Shown: positions 15,622 through 22,781 of the stretch, one piece after another
Layout of the letters: each line of letters starts with the position of its first letter
How positions within the stretch are numbered: position 1 is the stretch's first letter
IMG/VR virus record: IMGVR_UViG_3300027969_000379
Location: 1-26,346 of that record
DNA: 26,346 nucleotides
Source: a virus
Strand: one strand, 5' to 3'
Notes under the pieces: model-generated
What the model saw: only the letters and a program-made list of their open reading frames with translations
What the model was told of the DNA's origin: nothing
The model's database searches: none
Made by a program: the position numbers and the translations under genes

Positions 15622-17558
15622 TGACTCTCTGGGTTGACTTTGAAACCCGTAGCGCCTGCGACCTAAAAGCCGCAGGCGTTTACAACTACGCACAAGATAT
15701 CAGCACCAAAGTGTTGTGCATGTCTTACGCTTTTGACAACGACGACGTGCAAACTTGGTTGCCAGACCAACCATTCCCCGCTGCCGTAGCCCAGTACACC
15801 GGTTTGATCTACGCCCACAACGCAGCGTTTGAGCGCCTGATCTTTTGGTATGTGCTACAAATGAATTTCAAGCTGGAGCAGTTCTACTGCACAGCAACGC
15901 AGGCCCGCGCCAATTGCGCGCCTGGATCACTAGAAGACGTTGGCCGCTTTGCTGGCGCGTCTATGAAGAAAGACCATCGCGGCGCGCAGTTGATTCGCTT
16001 GCTGTCTATCCCGCAGGCCAATGGATCATTCAGGCAAGACGCTACGCTTATGGCTGAGATGATCGCCTACTGTGAGCAAGACGTGCGCGCCATGCGTGCT
16101 ATCAGTTTAGGTATGCGCCCGTTGAGTAAAGATGAGTTAGCCGACTACCACGTCAACGAACGTATCAACGATCGCGGCGTCATGGTAGACGTGCCACTGT
16201 GTCAAGCTGCGGTTAAATTTGCCAGCGATGAAATGATCGAGATCGAGCAAATCGTCGACGAAGTAACCGAAGGCGCAATCACTAGCGTGCGCTCACCTAA
16301 GATGCGCCAATGGGTGATTGATCGTGTAGGCCCGCAGGCGTTAAAGCTGATGGAGTCTCACAAAGACGGCGAGAAGAAATATTCGATTGACAAAACAGTG
16401 CGGGCTAATTTGCTCGCCATGGAGAATCCAGATGAGATACCGCCCGCTGTTGCCGAGGTTATACAGTGCGCCGATGACCTATGGGCGTCGTCGGTTGCTA
16501 AGTTCAGCCGCCTTGCAGACCTTGCAGACGTCGAAGATCAAAGAGTTAGAGGCGCGTTTGTCTTCTCTGGAGGATCAGCGACAGGCCGCGCTAGTTCATA
16601 CGGCGCCCAGGTCCACAACTTCACCCGTAAGTGCGCTGCCGAGCCCGACGCAGTCCGTAATGCTATGGTCAGAGGCCACACAATCGTCCCCAAGTACGGC
16701 GAACGAGTTACCGACGTACTTAAAGGAATGCTTAGACCAGCGCTCATCCCTGCAGCAGGCAAGCAATTGGTTGTGGCCGACTGGTCAGCAATCGAAGCAA
16801 GGGTAAACCCGTGGCTGTCTAATTGCTTTGCCGGCGAACGCAAACTAGAAATCTTTGCCAAGGGCGAGGACGTTTACAAGGTCAATGCGGCCGCGACGTT
16901 TGGTGTGGCAGTCGATGCGGTAGACGATCGTCAACGTCAAATCGGCAAGGTGCAAGAGTTGGCTTGCGGCTTTGCCGGTGGCATTGGCGCCTTCGCGGCC
17001 ATGGGCCGTGTCTATGGCGTGCATCTACCTGAGTCCGACGCCAAGCGCATGGTGGATGCATGGCGCAGGGCCAATGCTTGGTCGGTGCCTTACTGGCAAA
17101 AGCTAGAGGAATCCTACACGCGTGCCATGCGAAACAAAGGCCATGAGTTCCCCGTCGGCCGTGTAACGTACATGTTCGATGGCCAGCACCTTTGGTACAT
17201 GTTGCCTTCTGGCCGTGTGCTTTGCTACCCGTACGCAAGACTAGAACAAGACGGGATAAGCTATGCCAAGGCGGCATGGAAACCTGCAGCAGATGCAAAA
17301 GAATGGCCGCGTGCAAGACTTTGGAAAGGGTTAGCGTGCGAGAATATCACCCAGGCCGTAGCCAATGATTTGTTGCGTCACGCCCTGCGCCAATTGGATG
17401 ATGTAGTGCTACATGTCCACGACGAAATCGTGCTAGAAAGCGCTGATCCAGTGGAAGCCGCCGCGAGGCTAGAGAAGGTAATGTGTACGCCGCCTGCCTG
17501 GGCCAAGGGTTTGCCCCTTGCTGCCGGTGTGTCGGTTATGACAAGATATGGAAAGTAA
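15621..17558 (+). CDS. Family A DNA polymerase with 3'-5' exonuclease
   Basis: 645 residues. Exonuclease domain: DFET (6-9) for Exo I, AHNAAFE (near 65) for Exo II and YCEQDVRAM (near 150) for Exo III. Polymerase domain: motif A VVADWSAIEARV with D387, motif B with K443 in RQIGKVQELACGF, and motif C VHDE at 599-602 with catalytic D601. Motif A has DWS in place of the usual DYS. The residue matching E. coli Pol I Phe762 is Leu447. It is the replicative polymerase of this phage and is much shorter than bacterial Pol I because it lacks the 5' nuclease domain. ATG overlaps the previous stop. Confidence 0.95.
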   Translation: MTLWVDFETRSACDLKAAGVYNYAQDISTKVLCMSYAFDNDDVQTWLPDQPFPAAVAQYTGLIYAHNAAFERLIFWYVLQMNFKLEQFYCTATQARANCAPGSLEDVGRFAGASMKKDHRGAQLIRLLSIPQANGSFRQDATLMAEMIAYCEQDVRAMRAISLGMRPLSKDELADYHVNERINDRGVMVDVPLCQAAVKFASDEMIEIEQIVDEVTEGAITSVRSPKMRQWVIDRVGPQALKLMESHKDGEKKYSIDKTVRANLLAMENPDEIPPAVAEVIQCADDLWASSVAKFSRLADLADVEDQRVRGAFVFSGGSATGRASSYGAQVHNFTRKCAAEPDAVRNAMVRGHTIVPKYGERVTDVLKGMLRPALIPAAGKQLVVADWSAIEARVNPWLSNCFAGERKLEIFAKGEDVYKVNAAATFGVAVDAVDDRQRQIGKVQELACGFAGGIGAFAAMGRVYGVHLPESDAKRMVDAWRRANAWSVPYWQKLEESYTRAMRNKGHEFPVGRVTYMFDGQHLWYMLPSGRVLCYPYARLEQDGISYAKAAWKPAADAKEWPRARLWKGLACENITQAVANDLLRHALRQLDDVVLHVHDEIVLESADPVEAAARLEKVMCTPPAWAKGLPLAAGVSVMTRYGK

Positions 17559-17583
17559 AAAGCCGCCTTGCCGGGCGGCTTTT
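17558..17583 (+). terminator. Rho-independent terminator after DNA polymerase
   Basis: A 10-base-pair perfect stem, AAAAGCCGCC / GGCGGCTTTT, with a 6-base loop (TTGCCG). It begins at the last base of the polymerase stop codon. The A-tract and T-tract are in the stem, so it could act in either direction. The primase-helicase gene starts 19 bases further on, with no promoter between, so readthrough must occur if that gene is to be expressed from the same promoter. Confidence 0.8.
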
Positions 17584-17602
17584 CTGTCAACAAGGAGATG
17601 AC

Positions 17603-19870
17603 GTGGAGTTTTTAGATTATATCTGCAACCTAGCCCCAGAGGGCGAAACACCTTTAATAGTACGACAAAAACCACAGTTGAGAAACGGCGAAGTGCAGCT
17701 ACACGCTGACGGCGCCATTGTCGCAACGTGGCCGTCGTATCTGCCGACCAAGCAAAAACCCAAAGAAGGCCAAGCGTGGTATGTGAACACCGGCAGCTTT
17801 ATCGTTGACCGATTCAAAGACGGCAAAGTCAGCGCGTCCAAGGACAATATTGAGTTTGTGCTTTGCCTGATGTTGGACGACATTGGAACGAAGTCCAAGG
17901 AGCCGCCATTAGCGCCAACGTGGAAGATCGAATCGTCGCCTGGTAATTTTCAGTGGGGCTACGCATTCAGTGAGCAACCATCCAAGGCCGCGTTTGTTGC
18001 TGCGGTCGACGCAATCGCAGAGGCCGGCTACACCGACCCAGGCGCGCGTAATCCGGTCCGTAACTTTCGACTGCCCGGCTCTGTAAACCTGAAACCTACG
18101 GCAGGCGGCTTTGTTAGCCGGTTAGCTGAATTCAATCCAGAGCGCGAGTACACCCTGCAAGATATCTGCGACGCTCTAGGTGTTATCCCTAAACCGGAGC
18201 AAGGCGACACTTTACGCCCGATTAAGATGGCCGACGATGGCAACGACGATGTTTTACGTTGGCTATCGGATAACAGTTTGCTATTGTCAAAACCTAATGG
18301 GCTAGGTTGGGCCGGCGTCATTTGTCCTAACAGCGCGCAACACAGCGACGGCAACCCAGAAGGTCGCTACATGCCGGCAACCCGTGCATATTGCTGCTAC
18401 CACGGCCACTGCCAAGAGTTAAATTCCCACACGTTCTTAGAATGGGTGGCCGACAACGGCGGCCCTAAACATACGCCAGGGCTGCGCGAGGAACTCTTAA
18501 CCCAAGCTATGGATCAGGCGTTATCTAAACTCACGCCAACCGACATGTTCAAAGACGACGCTGCCGCGATCGTGGCTGAAACTGAACGCAAGGAACTAGG
18601 CCGGGTAGAAAAATCTGAATGGTGGGACCGGTTTGCCTACATCCAAGAAGACGACGCCTATTTTGATATGCAAGACCGGCGCGAACTCGCGCGTGGCACC
18701 TTCAACGCATTGTTTAGGCACATCGGCTGCAAGTCGGTCCACAACGGCCGCAAGATAGAGGCGTCTTACTCCTTTGACGAAAACCGGCAAACCAAAGGCG
18801 CCAAGGCGCTAGTTGGCATCACTTACGCCGCAGGGTCATCGGTGTTAGTCGTGCGCGACGGGCAAACCTACGGCAACCGCTGGCGCGACGCTAGACCTAA
18901 ACCCGTGCCAGGCGACGTCACGCCATGGCTGCGGCACGTCGAGCGCATGGTCCCTGAAGCATTCGAGCGTGAGCACTTACTTAACGCGCTCGCGCATAAG
19001 GTCCAATTCCCAACGCACAAAATAAACCACGCGATCTTAATGGGTGGCAACCATGGCTCCGGCAAGGACACATTATTCGCGCCGTTCTTTTGGGCAATCG
19101 GAGGCGAGGCCAAGCATAATTGCGCGCTAGTCAAAAACGAAGACCTAAACTCGCAGTGGGGTTACGCGTTAGAGTGCGAAGTTATGGAAATAGCCGAGTT
19201 ACGCCAAGCTGAAGCCAAGGACCGGCGCGCGTTAGAAAATACCCTAAAGCCAATCATCGCCGCGCCGCCTGAATTGCTGACAATCAACCGCAAGGGCCTT
19301 CACCCTTACTACGCCCTTAACCGGGTTTTTGTTATCGCGTTCTCAAACGAACGCGTGGCAATCTCACTGCCAAGCGAAGATCGCCGGTGGTTTGTATTGT
19401 GGGCGGAGGCGTCAAAGCTAAACGAAGCGCAGGCAACGGCTTTGTGGAACTGGTACCAAAGGCGCGGCGGCTTTGCTGCAGTGGCTGAGTACTTACACAA
19501 ACGCGACGTAAGCGCTTGGAATCCATCGGCGCCGCCGCCAATGACTGAAGCCAAGGCCATAATGATCGAGCACGGCATGAGCACATCAGAGGCTTTTTTA
19601 GTCGATCTTATTCGCAGGCGCTCCGGTGAATTCTCGCGCGGTGTAGTCGGCGCGCCCTTTCATGGCCTATGCGACCGGCTGCAAGGCCAGGCGCCAACCG
19701 GTGCCAAGATAGTGCAAGGCGCGTTATTGCACGCGTTAAAAGAGGCCGGCTGGAGTGACATGGGCCGCATTAAGTCGCGCGAGTATGACAACCGAAAGCA
19801 TGTATTTTGCGCGCCCGACATGGCCGGCATGTCGAAGTCGGACCTTCGCCGCATGGTCGAGACAACATAA
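17603..19870 (+). CDS. AEP primase fused to helicase (DUF5906-like)
   Basis: The frame is open upstream into the polymerase gene, but AAGGAG at 17592-17597 points to the GTG at 17603, giving 755 residues. The N-terminal part has LMLDDIGTK (D92, D93) and WKIESSPGNFQWGYAF, as in archaeo-eukaryotic type primases of the RepB-primase kind. A zinc-binding segment follows (C241, C264, C265, H267, C270). The C-terminal half has Walker A GGNHGSGKD with K488, then VMEIAELRQAE and SNERVAISLPSEDRRWFV, as in DUF5906/D5-like helicases. It should prime and unwind DNA for the polymerase upstream, replacing a T7 gp4-type enzyme. Confidence 0.85.
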   Translation: MEFLDYICNLAPEGETPLIVRQKPQLRNGEVQLHADGAIVATWPSYLPTKQKPKEGQAWYVNTGSFIVDRFKDGKVSASKDNIEFVLCLMLDDIGTKSKEPPLAPTWKIESSPGNFQWGYAFSEQPSKAAFVAAVDAIAEAGYTDPGARNPVRNFRLPGSVNLKPTAGGFVSRLAEFNPEREYTLQDICDALGVIPKPEQGDTLRPIKMADDGNDDVLRWLSDNSLLLSKPNGLGWAGVICPNSAQHSDGNPEGRYMPATRAYCCYHGHCQELNSHTFLEWVADNGGPKHTPGLREELLTQAMDQALSKLTPTDMFKDDAAAIVAETERKELGRVEKSEWWDRFAYIQEDDAYFDMQDRRELARGTFNALFRHIGCKSVHNGRKIEASYSFDENRQTKGAKALVGITYAAGSSVLVVRDGQTYGNRWRDARPKPVPGDVTPWLRHVERMVPEAFEREHLLNALAHKVQFPTHKINHAILMGGNHGSGKDTLFAPFFWAIGGEAKHNCALVKNEDLNSQWGYALECEVMEIAELRQAEAKDRRALENTLKPIIAAPPELLTINRKGLHPYYALNRVFVIAFSNERVAISLPSEDRRWFVLWAEASKLNEAQATALWNWYQRRGGFAAVAEYLHKRDVSAWNPSAPPPMTEAKAIMIEHGMSTSEAFLVDLIRRRSGEFSRGVVGAPFHGLCDRLQGQAPTGAKIVQGALLHALKEAGWSDMGRIKSREYDNRKHVFCAPDMAGMSKSDLRRMVETT

Positions 19871-19892
19871 AAAAAGGCCCCTTTCGGGGCCT
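19869..19892 (-). terminator. Hairpin terminator, stronger leftward
   Basis: Stem AGGCCCC / GGGGCCT (19875-19881 and 19886-19892), loop TTTC. On the minus strand the hairpin is followed by a run of seven U, a classical terminator for the leftward small-gene operon. Rightward it is followed by CTTACTTTTT, weaker but probably enough to end the primase-helicase transcript. Confidence 0.8.
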
Positions 19893-19893
19893 C

Positions 19894-19965
19894 TTACTTT
19901 TTACGCCTGCCTAGAATAATCTGCAGGGCCAAAGCTGCTAAGGCGTACCACATGTCTGCCCCCAT
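19894..19965 (-). CDS. Possible 23-residue membrane peptide
   Basis: MGADMWYALAALALQIILGRRKK: one hydrophobic segment with a basic end. It overlaps the end of the upstream gene in another frame and stops right at the terminator. No convincing ribosome-binding site, so it may be chance; kept because the operon carries similar tiny membrane genes. Confidence 0.3.
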   Translation of the reverse strand: MGADMWYALAALALQIILGRRKK

Positions 19966-20177
19966 GCGTTGACTAGCGCGTGGGCGTCATATTCCGGCGG
20001 TTTTTCGGCCACAGTAAACAAGCCAGCGCCGCGCCGTATCCGGCCCCAGGCGTCGCGCCGGTTTTGGTTTACAAGCTGGCCGCGCTTAACTGCAGCATAT
20101 ACCTGGTCGCGCGTATAACCCTCAGTTTCGCATTCGTGCATGGTGCGCGGTATCGCACAGTAGTCGGTCAACGTCAT
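19938..20177 (-). CDS. Small putative DNA-binding protein, 79 residues
   Basis: Start chosen at the ATG at 20177, which overlaps the stop of the upstream gene (ATGA) with GGGGG nearby; the longer frame to 20210 lies inside that gene. The segment ECETEGYTRDQVYAAVKRGQ followed by a basic loop (RRDAWGRIRRGAG) reads like a helix-turn-helix with a wing. No family named. It may regulate genes of this operon; inferred only. Confidence 0.55.
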   Translation of the reverse strand: MTLTDYCAIPRTMHECETEGYTRDQVYAAVKRGQLVNQNRRDAWGRIRRGAGLFTVAEKPPEYDAHALVNAWGQTCGTP

Positions 20178-20503
20178 AAGCCGGCCCCCTTCATTGCTGC
20201 GGCTTTGCACTGCTCCACCTGGTCATCGGTTAAACCCTGCGCGAATTCTTCGGCCATGTCCGCGCACTGCTGCGCGGCTTTCGCGTTTGGCGCGGTTAGT
20301 CCCAGCACCAAGGCGCGGATCACTAACTCAGTCGGCGAGGGTTTAGGCGCCGGCTGCAGGTCCTCAGCTTCAACGACGGCCTGCGCGTCGCTGCGCGTTA
20401 GCCCCTCATCTTCAAGCGCTTGCACGCGGGTTTCATAACTAAGCGCAGGCGGCGGCGCGAATGGTTTAAGCGCATCCTGCAAAATTTTAGGTATGTTATT
20501 CAT
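20174..20503 (-). CDS. Hypothetical helical protein, 109 residues
   Basis: The start at 20503 overlaps the previous stop by 8 bases. It contains a short three-helix-like motif, RVQALEDEGLTRSDAQAVVE, a pattern seen in many small phage proteins and reminiscent of UBA-like bundles, then a Pro-rich link and an Ala-rich helical end with one Cys-containing segment (QQCADMAEEFAQGLTDDQVE). No catalytic motif. Function unknown. Confidence 0.6.
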   Translation of the reverse strand: MNNIPKILQDALKPFAPPPALSYETRVQALEDEGLTRSDAQAVVEAEDLQPAPKPSPTELVIRALVLGLTAPNAKAAQQCADMAEEFAQGLTDDQVEQCKAAAMKGAGL

Positions 20504-20786
20504 TGTCGGCCACCTCGCAATAACTGTCTTCACCGACCGGCGCCAGGCACGGCAGCTCGCGCAGCTGGTCCCAAGCTACCGGCAGCAAGTGTTTTACATG
20601 GTTTAGGCTTTCGTATTTGGCCACATAGTCGGCCGTGCTCATGTCGTCAAAGTAAACCGGGTAAAACCGGCGCTCCGGTCCCTTAGACTTAACGCGCTTA
20701 TGTTTACCGGTGCATTTTGCGTGGTGCGCGAATATATCTTCGCGTTTGGTCGTATATCGTGTTTTCCCTATTGTTATCGTTTGCAT
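20496..20786 (-). CDS. Hypothetical protein, 96 residues
   Basis: Start at the ATG at 20786 with GGAGA upstream; a TTG five codons earlier is less likely. The N-terminal half is basic (TIGKTRYTTKREDIFAHHAK, then KHKRVKSKGPERRFYPVYF) and the second half is neutral to acidic. Six Cys/His residues are scattered but form no obvious zinc site. Possibly a nucleic-acid-binding protein; no family recognised. Confidence 0.6.
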   Translation of the reverse strand: MQTITIGKTRYTTKREDIFAHHAKCTGKHKRVKSKGPERRFYPVYFDDMSTADYVAKYESLNHVKHLLPVAWDQLRELPCLAPVGEDSYCEVADNE

Positions 20787-20788
20787 GG

Positions 20789-20866
20789 TTAGATTCTCCA
20801 AATAAATAAATCAAGCGCTAGCACGGCCAGCGCGGCCAGATAAATAAAAATTGTGATGTGTCTCAT
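20789..20866 (-). CDS. 25-residue membrane peptide
   Basis: MRHITIFIYLAALAVLALDL then FIWRI: one membrane-spanning helix with charged ends. GGGGAA precedes the ATG, which overlaps the stop of the upstream gene (ATGA). Its last bases carry the GGAGA ribosome-binding site of the next gene. The precise fit in the operon supports it as a real gene. Function unknown. Confidence 0.5.
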   Translation of the reverse strand: MRHITIFIYLAALAVLALDLFIWRI

Positions 20867-21018
20867 AAATTCCCCAAAAAATAATTATCAAAATCAAATA
20901 CGGCCACATAGAAGCCGCGCGGGCCGGCTTGTACCTCATAGCGCCAGGCGTCGGCATCCTGCGCGGCCAAGCTATCGGCCAGCGCCTGCGCGGCGGCTTT
21001 CGTTTTAAAGTAGGTCAT
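20863..21018 (-). CDS. Small hypothetical protein, 51 residues
   Basis: An Ala-rich helix (FKTKAAAQALADSLAAQDAD) then strands (WRYEVQAGPRGFYVAVFDFD) ending near FLGNL. It resembles small helix-plus-strand phage proteins that begin with a similar KAAAQALAD helix. ATGA overlaps at both ends; GGGAGCAGG precedes the ATG. Function unknown. Confidence 0.6.
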   Translation of the reverse strand: MTYFKTKAAAQALADSLAAQDADAWRYEVQAGPRGFYVAVFDFDNYFLGNL

Positions 21019-21173
21019 GGCGCCTGCTCCCTGGCCAGCGCTTCGCGCGCCCGGTCGAGTGCATATGCTAGGCCGTCAATGCGGGCCGTGTCGGGCAGGT
21101 CTGGCGCCGCCTGGTCGGCGTAGAAAATAAGCGCTTCTAGCGCTTCGCGTAGAGTTTCGGGTTTATCGATCAT
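21015..21173 (-). CDS. Small hypothetical protein, 52 residues
   Basis: Start chosen at the ATG at 21173, which overlaps the upstream stop (ATGA). Helical and acidic: KPETLREALEALIFYADQAA, then IDGLAYALDRAREALAREQ. This amphipathic pattern is common in short phage proteins of unknown role. Stop overlaps the next start. Confidence 0.6.
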   Translation of the reverse strand: MIDKPETLREALEALIFYADQAAPDLPDTARIDGLAYALDRAREALAREQAP

Positions 21174-21409
21174 ATCGTGCAACACCCACAACACGGCGCG
21201 TCGATACAACGGCCGCGCGCGTTACGGGTGAACGTGCGATATCGGCCTTGGTCGTTTAGCGTTATTGTGTTTATTTCCTGCGCGTCATCTTCGCAGGTTA
21301 TATACGCGGTCCGCGTGGCAGTGTCATAAGCTATTTCGTCGCCTGGCCGTATCGGCGCGCCGGTCCGGCTGCAGCGGCCGGCGTATTTGGCTCTCATAAT
21401 TTTAATCAT
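21170..21409 (-). CDS. Small Cys-containing protein, 79 residues
   Basis: The start at 21409 follows a repeated leader with AAAGGAAAG and begins after the stop of the DUF7227-like gene; the longer frame to 21592 would lie within that gene. It reads as a small beta protein (KYAGRCSRTGAPIRPGDEIA, then AYITCEDDAQEINTITLND), and ends CCGCCTI. The CSRTGAPI...GDEI segment resembles small zinc-ribbon or SH3-like phage proteins. Metal binding through the Cys residues is plausible, not shown. Confidence 0.6.
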   Translation of the reverse strand: MIKIMRAKYAGRCSRTGAPIRPGDEIAYDTATRTAYITCEDDAQEINTITLNDQGRYRTFTRNARGRCIDAPCCGCCTI

Positions 21410-21432
21410 GTTTTTACTTTCCTTTAGGTTAT
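21410..21432 (-). promoter_or_regulatory. Repeated leader element, copy 3
   Basis: On the minus strand this reads ATAACCTAAAGGAAAGTAAA then AAC, directly before the ATG at 21409. It matches the leader at 22457-22476 over most of its length. It includes the Shine-Dalgarno-like AAAGGAAAG. Confidence 0.55.
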
Positions 21433-21454
21433 AGCGTGCGATAGTGCGCGCCCA

Positions 21455-21478
21455 TATGCGGCCGTCGCTGGCCGCATA
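21455..21478 (-). other. Intergenic hairpin
   Basis: Perfect 9-base-pair stem TATGCGGCC / GGCCGCATA with a 6-base loop (GTCGCT), lying between the stop at 21490 and the start at 21409. No T-tract follows on either strand, so it is not a standard terminator. It could protect or process the mRNA, or slow transcription. Confidence 0.45.
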
Positions 21479-21489
21479 GAGTCGAGCGC

Positions 21490-22149
21490 TTACGCGGCCA
21501 GCTTGATATCTATAACGCGCTTTCGCGTGCCGTGGGCAGGGAATCCGACAATGGCCGCGCGTTGACGTTGACATAATTGGCAGGTCGCGCACGTCACGTC
21601 GTCGCGTTGTGTGGCCGGGCAGATAACGACGGCACGGCCGGCCGGCGTCGTTGTGTTCTGCGTGGTAGTCGACGGCAGCACCACCACCACCGGACCGGCC
21701 GCATAGTCGGCCAGCCGGTCGGCGTCGTGTAGGTCATTGGCCGATAAGTTAACTGTAAAACCCCAAGCATTCGCGTGGCGTATCCAATTAATGCTTGCGG
21801 CGTCGCGGTGGTGTGAGTAAGTAAAGCCGCGCCGGCCGGTATTGGCCGCGACTAGCTGGCCTAATTTGGCAGCGTCGATTGTCGCGCCGGCTTTCGGTAA
21901 GTCGCCTGCCTGGTTGTGGCGCCACAATTGGCCAGCCGGCAGCTGCGCGACCTGGTCGGTGAACGTCGACCAGTCGGTGCCGCGCGTGCCGGCGCCGACG
22001 GCGCGCCAGTGTAGCGCGAGCGGCCCGCTGGCCGCGTAGCATTCTTTTTTTAGCTTGCAATCATCCGGGCAGCTATCGGGCTCAGTAGTTGATACCGGTA
22101 TTGGACCGGTTTTAGCGTTAGCGCTTTTTAGTGTCATGTGTACTTGCAT
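21490..22149 (-). CDS. Cys-rich DUF7227-like phage protein
   Basis: 219 residues. The N-terminal CPDDCKLKKECYA has C27, C31 and C37; then LWRHNQAGDLP, RRGFTYSHH, FTVNLSANDLHDADRLADY and VVVVLPS, repeating strand-helix units like part of a TIM barrel; then C177 and TCATCQLC (C187, C190, C193) and IVGFPAHG. I associate this arrangement with the phage DUF7227 family. The two Cys clusters could bind metal or an iron-sulfur cluster, and the whole layout faintly recalls radical-SAM-like phage proteins (Gp37/Gp68), but no reaction is known. It is the largest gene of its operon and has the repeated leader upstream. Confidence 0.7.
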   Translation of the reverse strand: MQVHMTLKSANAKTGPIPVSTTEPDSCPDDCKLKKECYAASGPLALHWRAVGAGTRGTDWSTFTDQVAQLPAGQLWRHNQAGDLPKAGATIDAAKLGQLVAANTGRRGFTYSHHRDAASINWIRHANAWGFTVNLSANDLHDADRLADYAAGPVVVVLPSTTTQNTTTPAGRAVVICPATQRDDVTCATCQLCQRQRAAIVGFPAHGTRKRVIDIKLAA

Positions 22150-22165
22150 GTTTACTTTCGTGTAG
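22150..22165 (-). promoter_or_regulatory. Repeated leader element, copy 2
   Basis: Reads CTACACGAAAGTAAAC on the minus strand, immediately before the ATG at 22149. It shares GAAAGTAAAC with copy 1 (22457-22476). Confidence 0.5.
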
Positions 22166-22209
22166 TTGAGTTGATTTTGTGGCCAGGCTGCGCGCTTGGC
22201 CGGTGATGT

Positions 22210-22452
22210 TTAGGCGCTGCGTTTTGCTTTGTGATATGCGTGGTAGGCTTTTAGTCCCTGGTGATCGATTAAAAATTCAGCATGCCGGCGCACGCCGTGT
22301 TCTACGGCCAGCGCTTCGATCGCGTTTTTAGTATCCTGGCCGCGTGCTGCGCGGTGGATCGCGCTCAGTGCGCGCGCTAGATAATCCGGACCTAGTCCGG
22401 CTGCAAAATATTGAATTGTTTTTGTAATCTCGTGTTTTTCTGCTTTTGTCAT
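22210..22452 (-). CDS. Small helical hypothetical protein, 80 residues
   Basis: First gene of the leftward small-gene operon, about 50 bases from its promoter. Helical throughout: KAEKHEITKTIQYFAAGLG, then YLARALSAIHRAARGQDT and FLIDHQGLKAYHAYHKAKR. No motif recognised. The repeated leader (CTAAACGAAAGTAAAC) ends 4 bases before the ATG. As the promoter-proximal gene it may be expressed early. Confidence 0.6.
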   Translation of the reverse strand: MTKAEKHEITKTIQYFAAGLGPDYLARALSAIHRAARGQDTKNAIEALAVEHGVRRHAEFLIDHQGLKAYHAYHKAKRSA

Positions 22453-22456
22453 AGTC

Positions 22457-22476
22457 GTTTACTTTCGTTTAGGTTA
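22457..22476 (-). promoter_or_regulatory. Repeated leader element, copy 1
   Basis: Reads TAACCTAAACGAAAGTAAAC on the minus strand, 4 bases before the ATG at 22452, within the 5' leader of the operon transcript. Related copies precede two other genes of the operon. Confidence 0.55.
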
Positions 22477-22507
22477 GTTAGTGGTTTGTCCGGCGCCCGG
22501 TGTTATT

Positions 22508-22535
22508 ATTGTAAGATAATTCCTTACGTTGTCAA
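22508..22535 (-). promoter_or_regulatory. Strong leftward sigma70-like promoter with operator-like repeat
   Basis: On the minus strand TTGACA (22535-22530, perfect), a 16-base spacer, and TACAAT (22513-22508, one mismatch). The inverted repeat GTAAG / CTTAC (22511-22515 and 22523-22527) fills the spacer and touches the -10 box, a typical repressor site. It should drive the leftward small-gene operon. Confidence 0.7.
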
Positions 22536-22695
22536 GCATTATTTTGCTAGGTGTTTTCCCTAGTAGTTTGTGGGTCACGTGTGGCCGCGTGTGGGTCATG
22601 TTTTTTCGACGTTGTGACCCACCGACGCGCCAATGAATACGCGGGTTTCAGCCTTTTGTGGGTCATGTGGACTATTATTTTATTTTATCCATGAA

Positions 22696-22716
22696 ATATA
22701 TATATATATATATATA
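22696..22716. repeat. AT dinucleotide tract
   Basis: 21 bases of alternating A and T in the middle of the repeat array. Easily melted, so suited to strand opening, but such tracts also arise by slippage. Confidence 0.9.
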
Positions 22717-22756
22717 GTAGTACTAGAGTATACGTCGACGTAAATAAGCCGTGAGG

Positions 22757-22781
22757 GGCCAGCGATTTAAATCGCGTGGCC
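22757..22781. repeat. Palindromic dyad
   Basis: Perfect 14-base palindrome GCGATTTAAATCGC (22762-22775) flanked by GGCC on both sides (22757-22760 and 22778-22781), making a 25-base imperfect dyad. It lies about 38 bases upstream of the small gene start, a position suited to an operator for a dimeric regulator. Confidence 0.7.

Noticed and set aside
22181-22201. Hairpin GGCCAGGC / GCTTGGCC as a terminator
   Set aside because: One mismatch in the stem and no T-tract on either strand; likely an incidental GC-rich palindrome.
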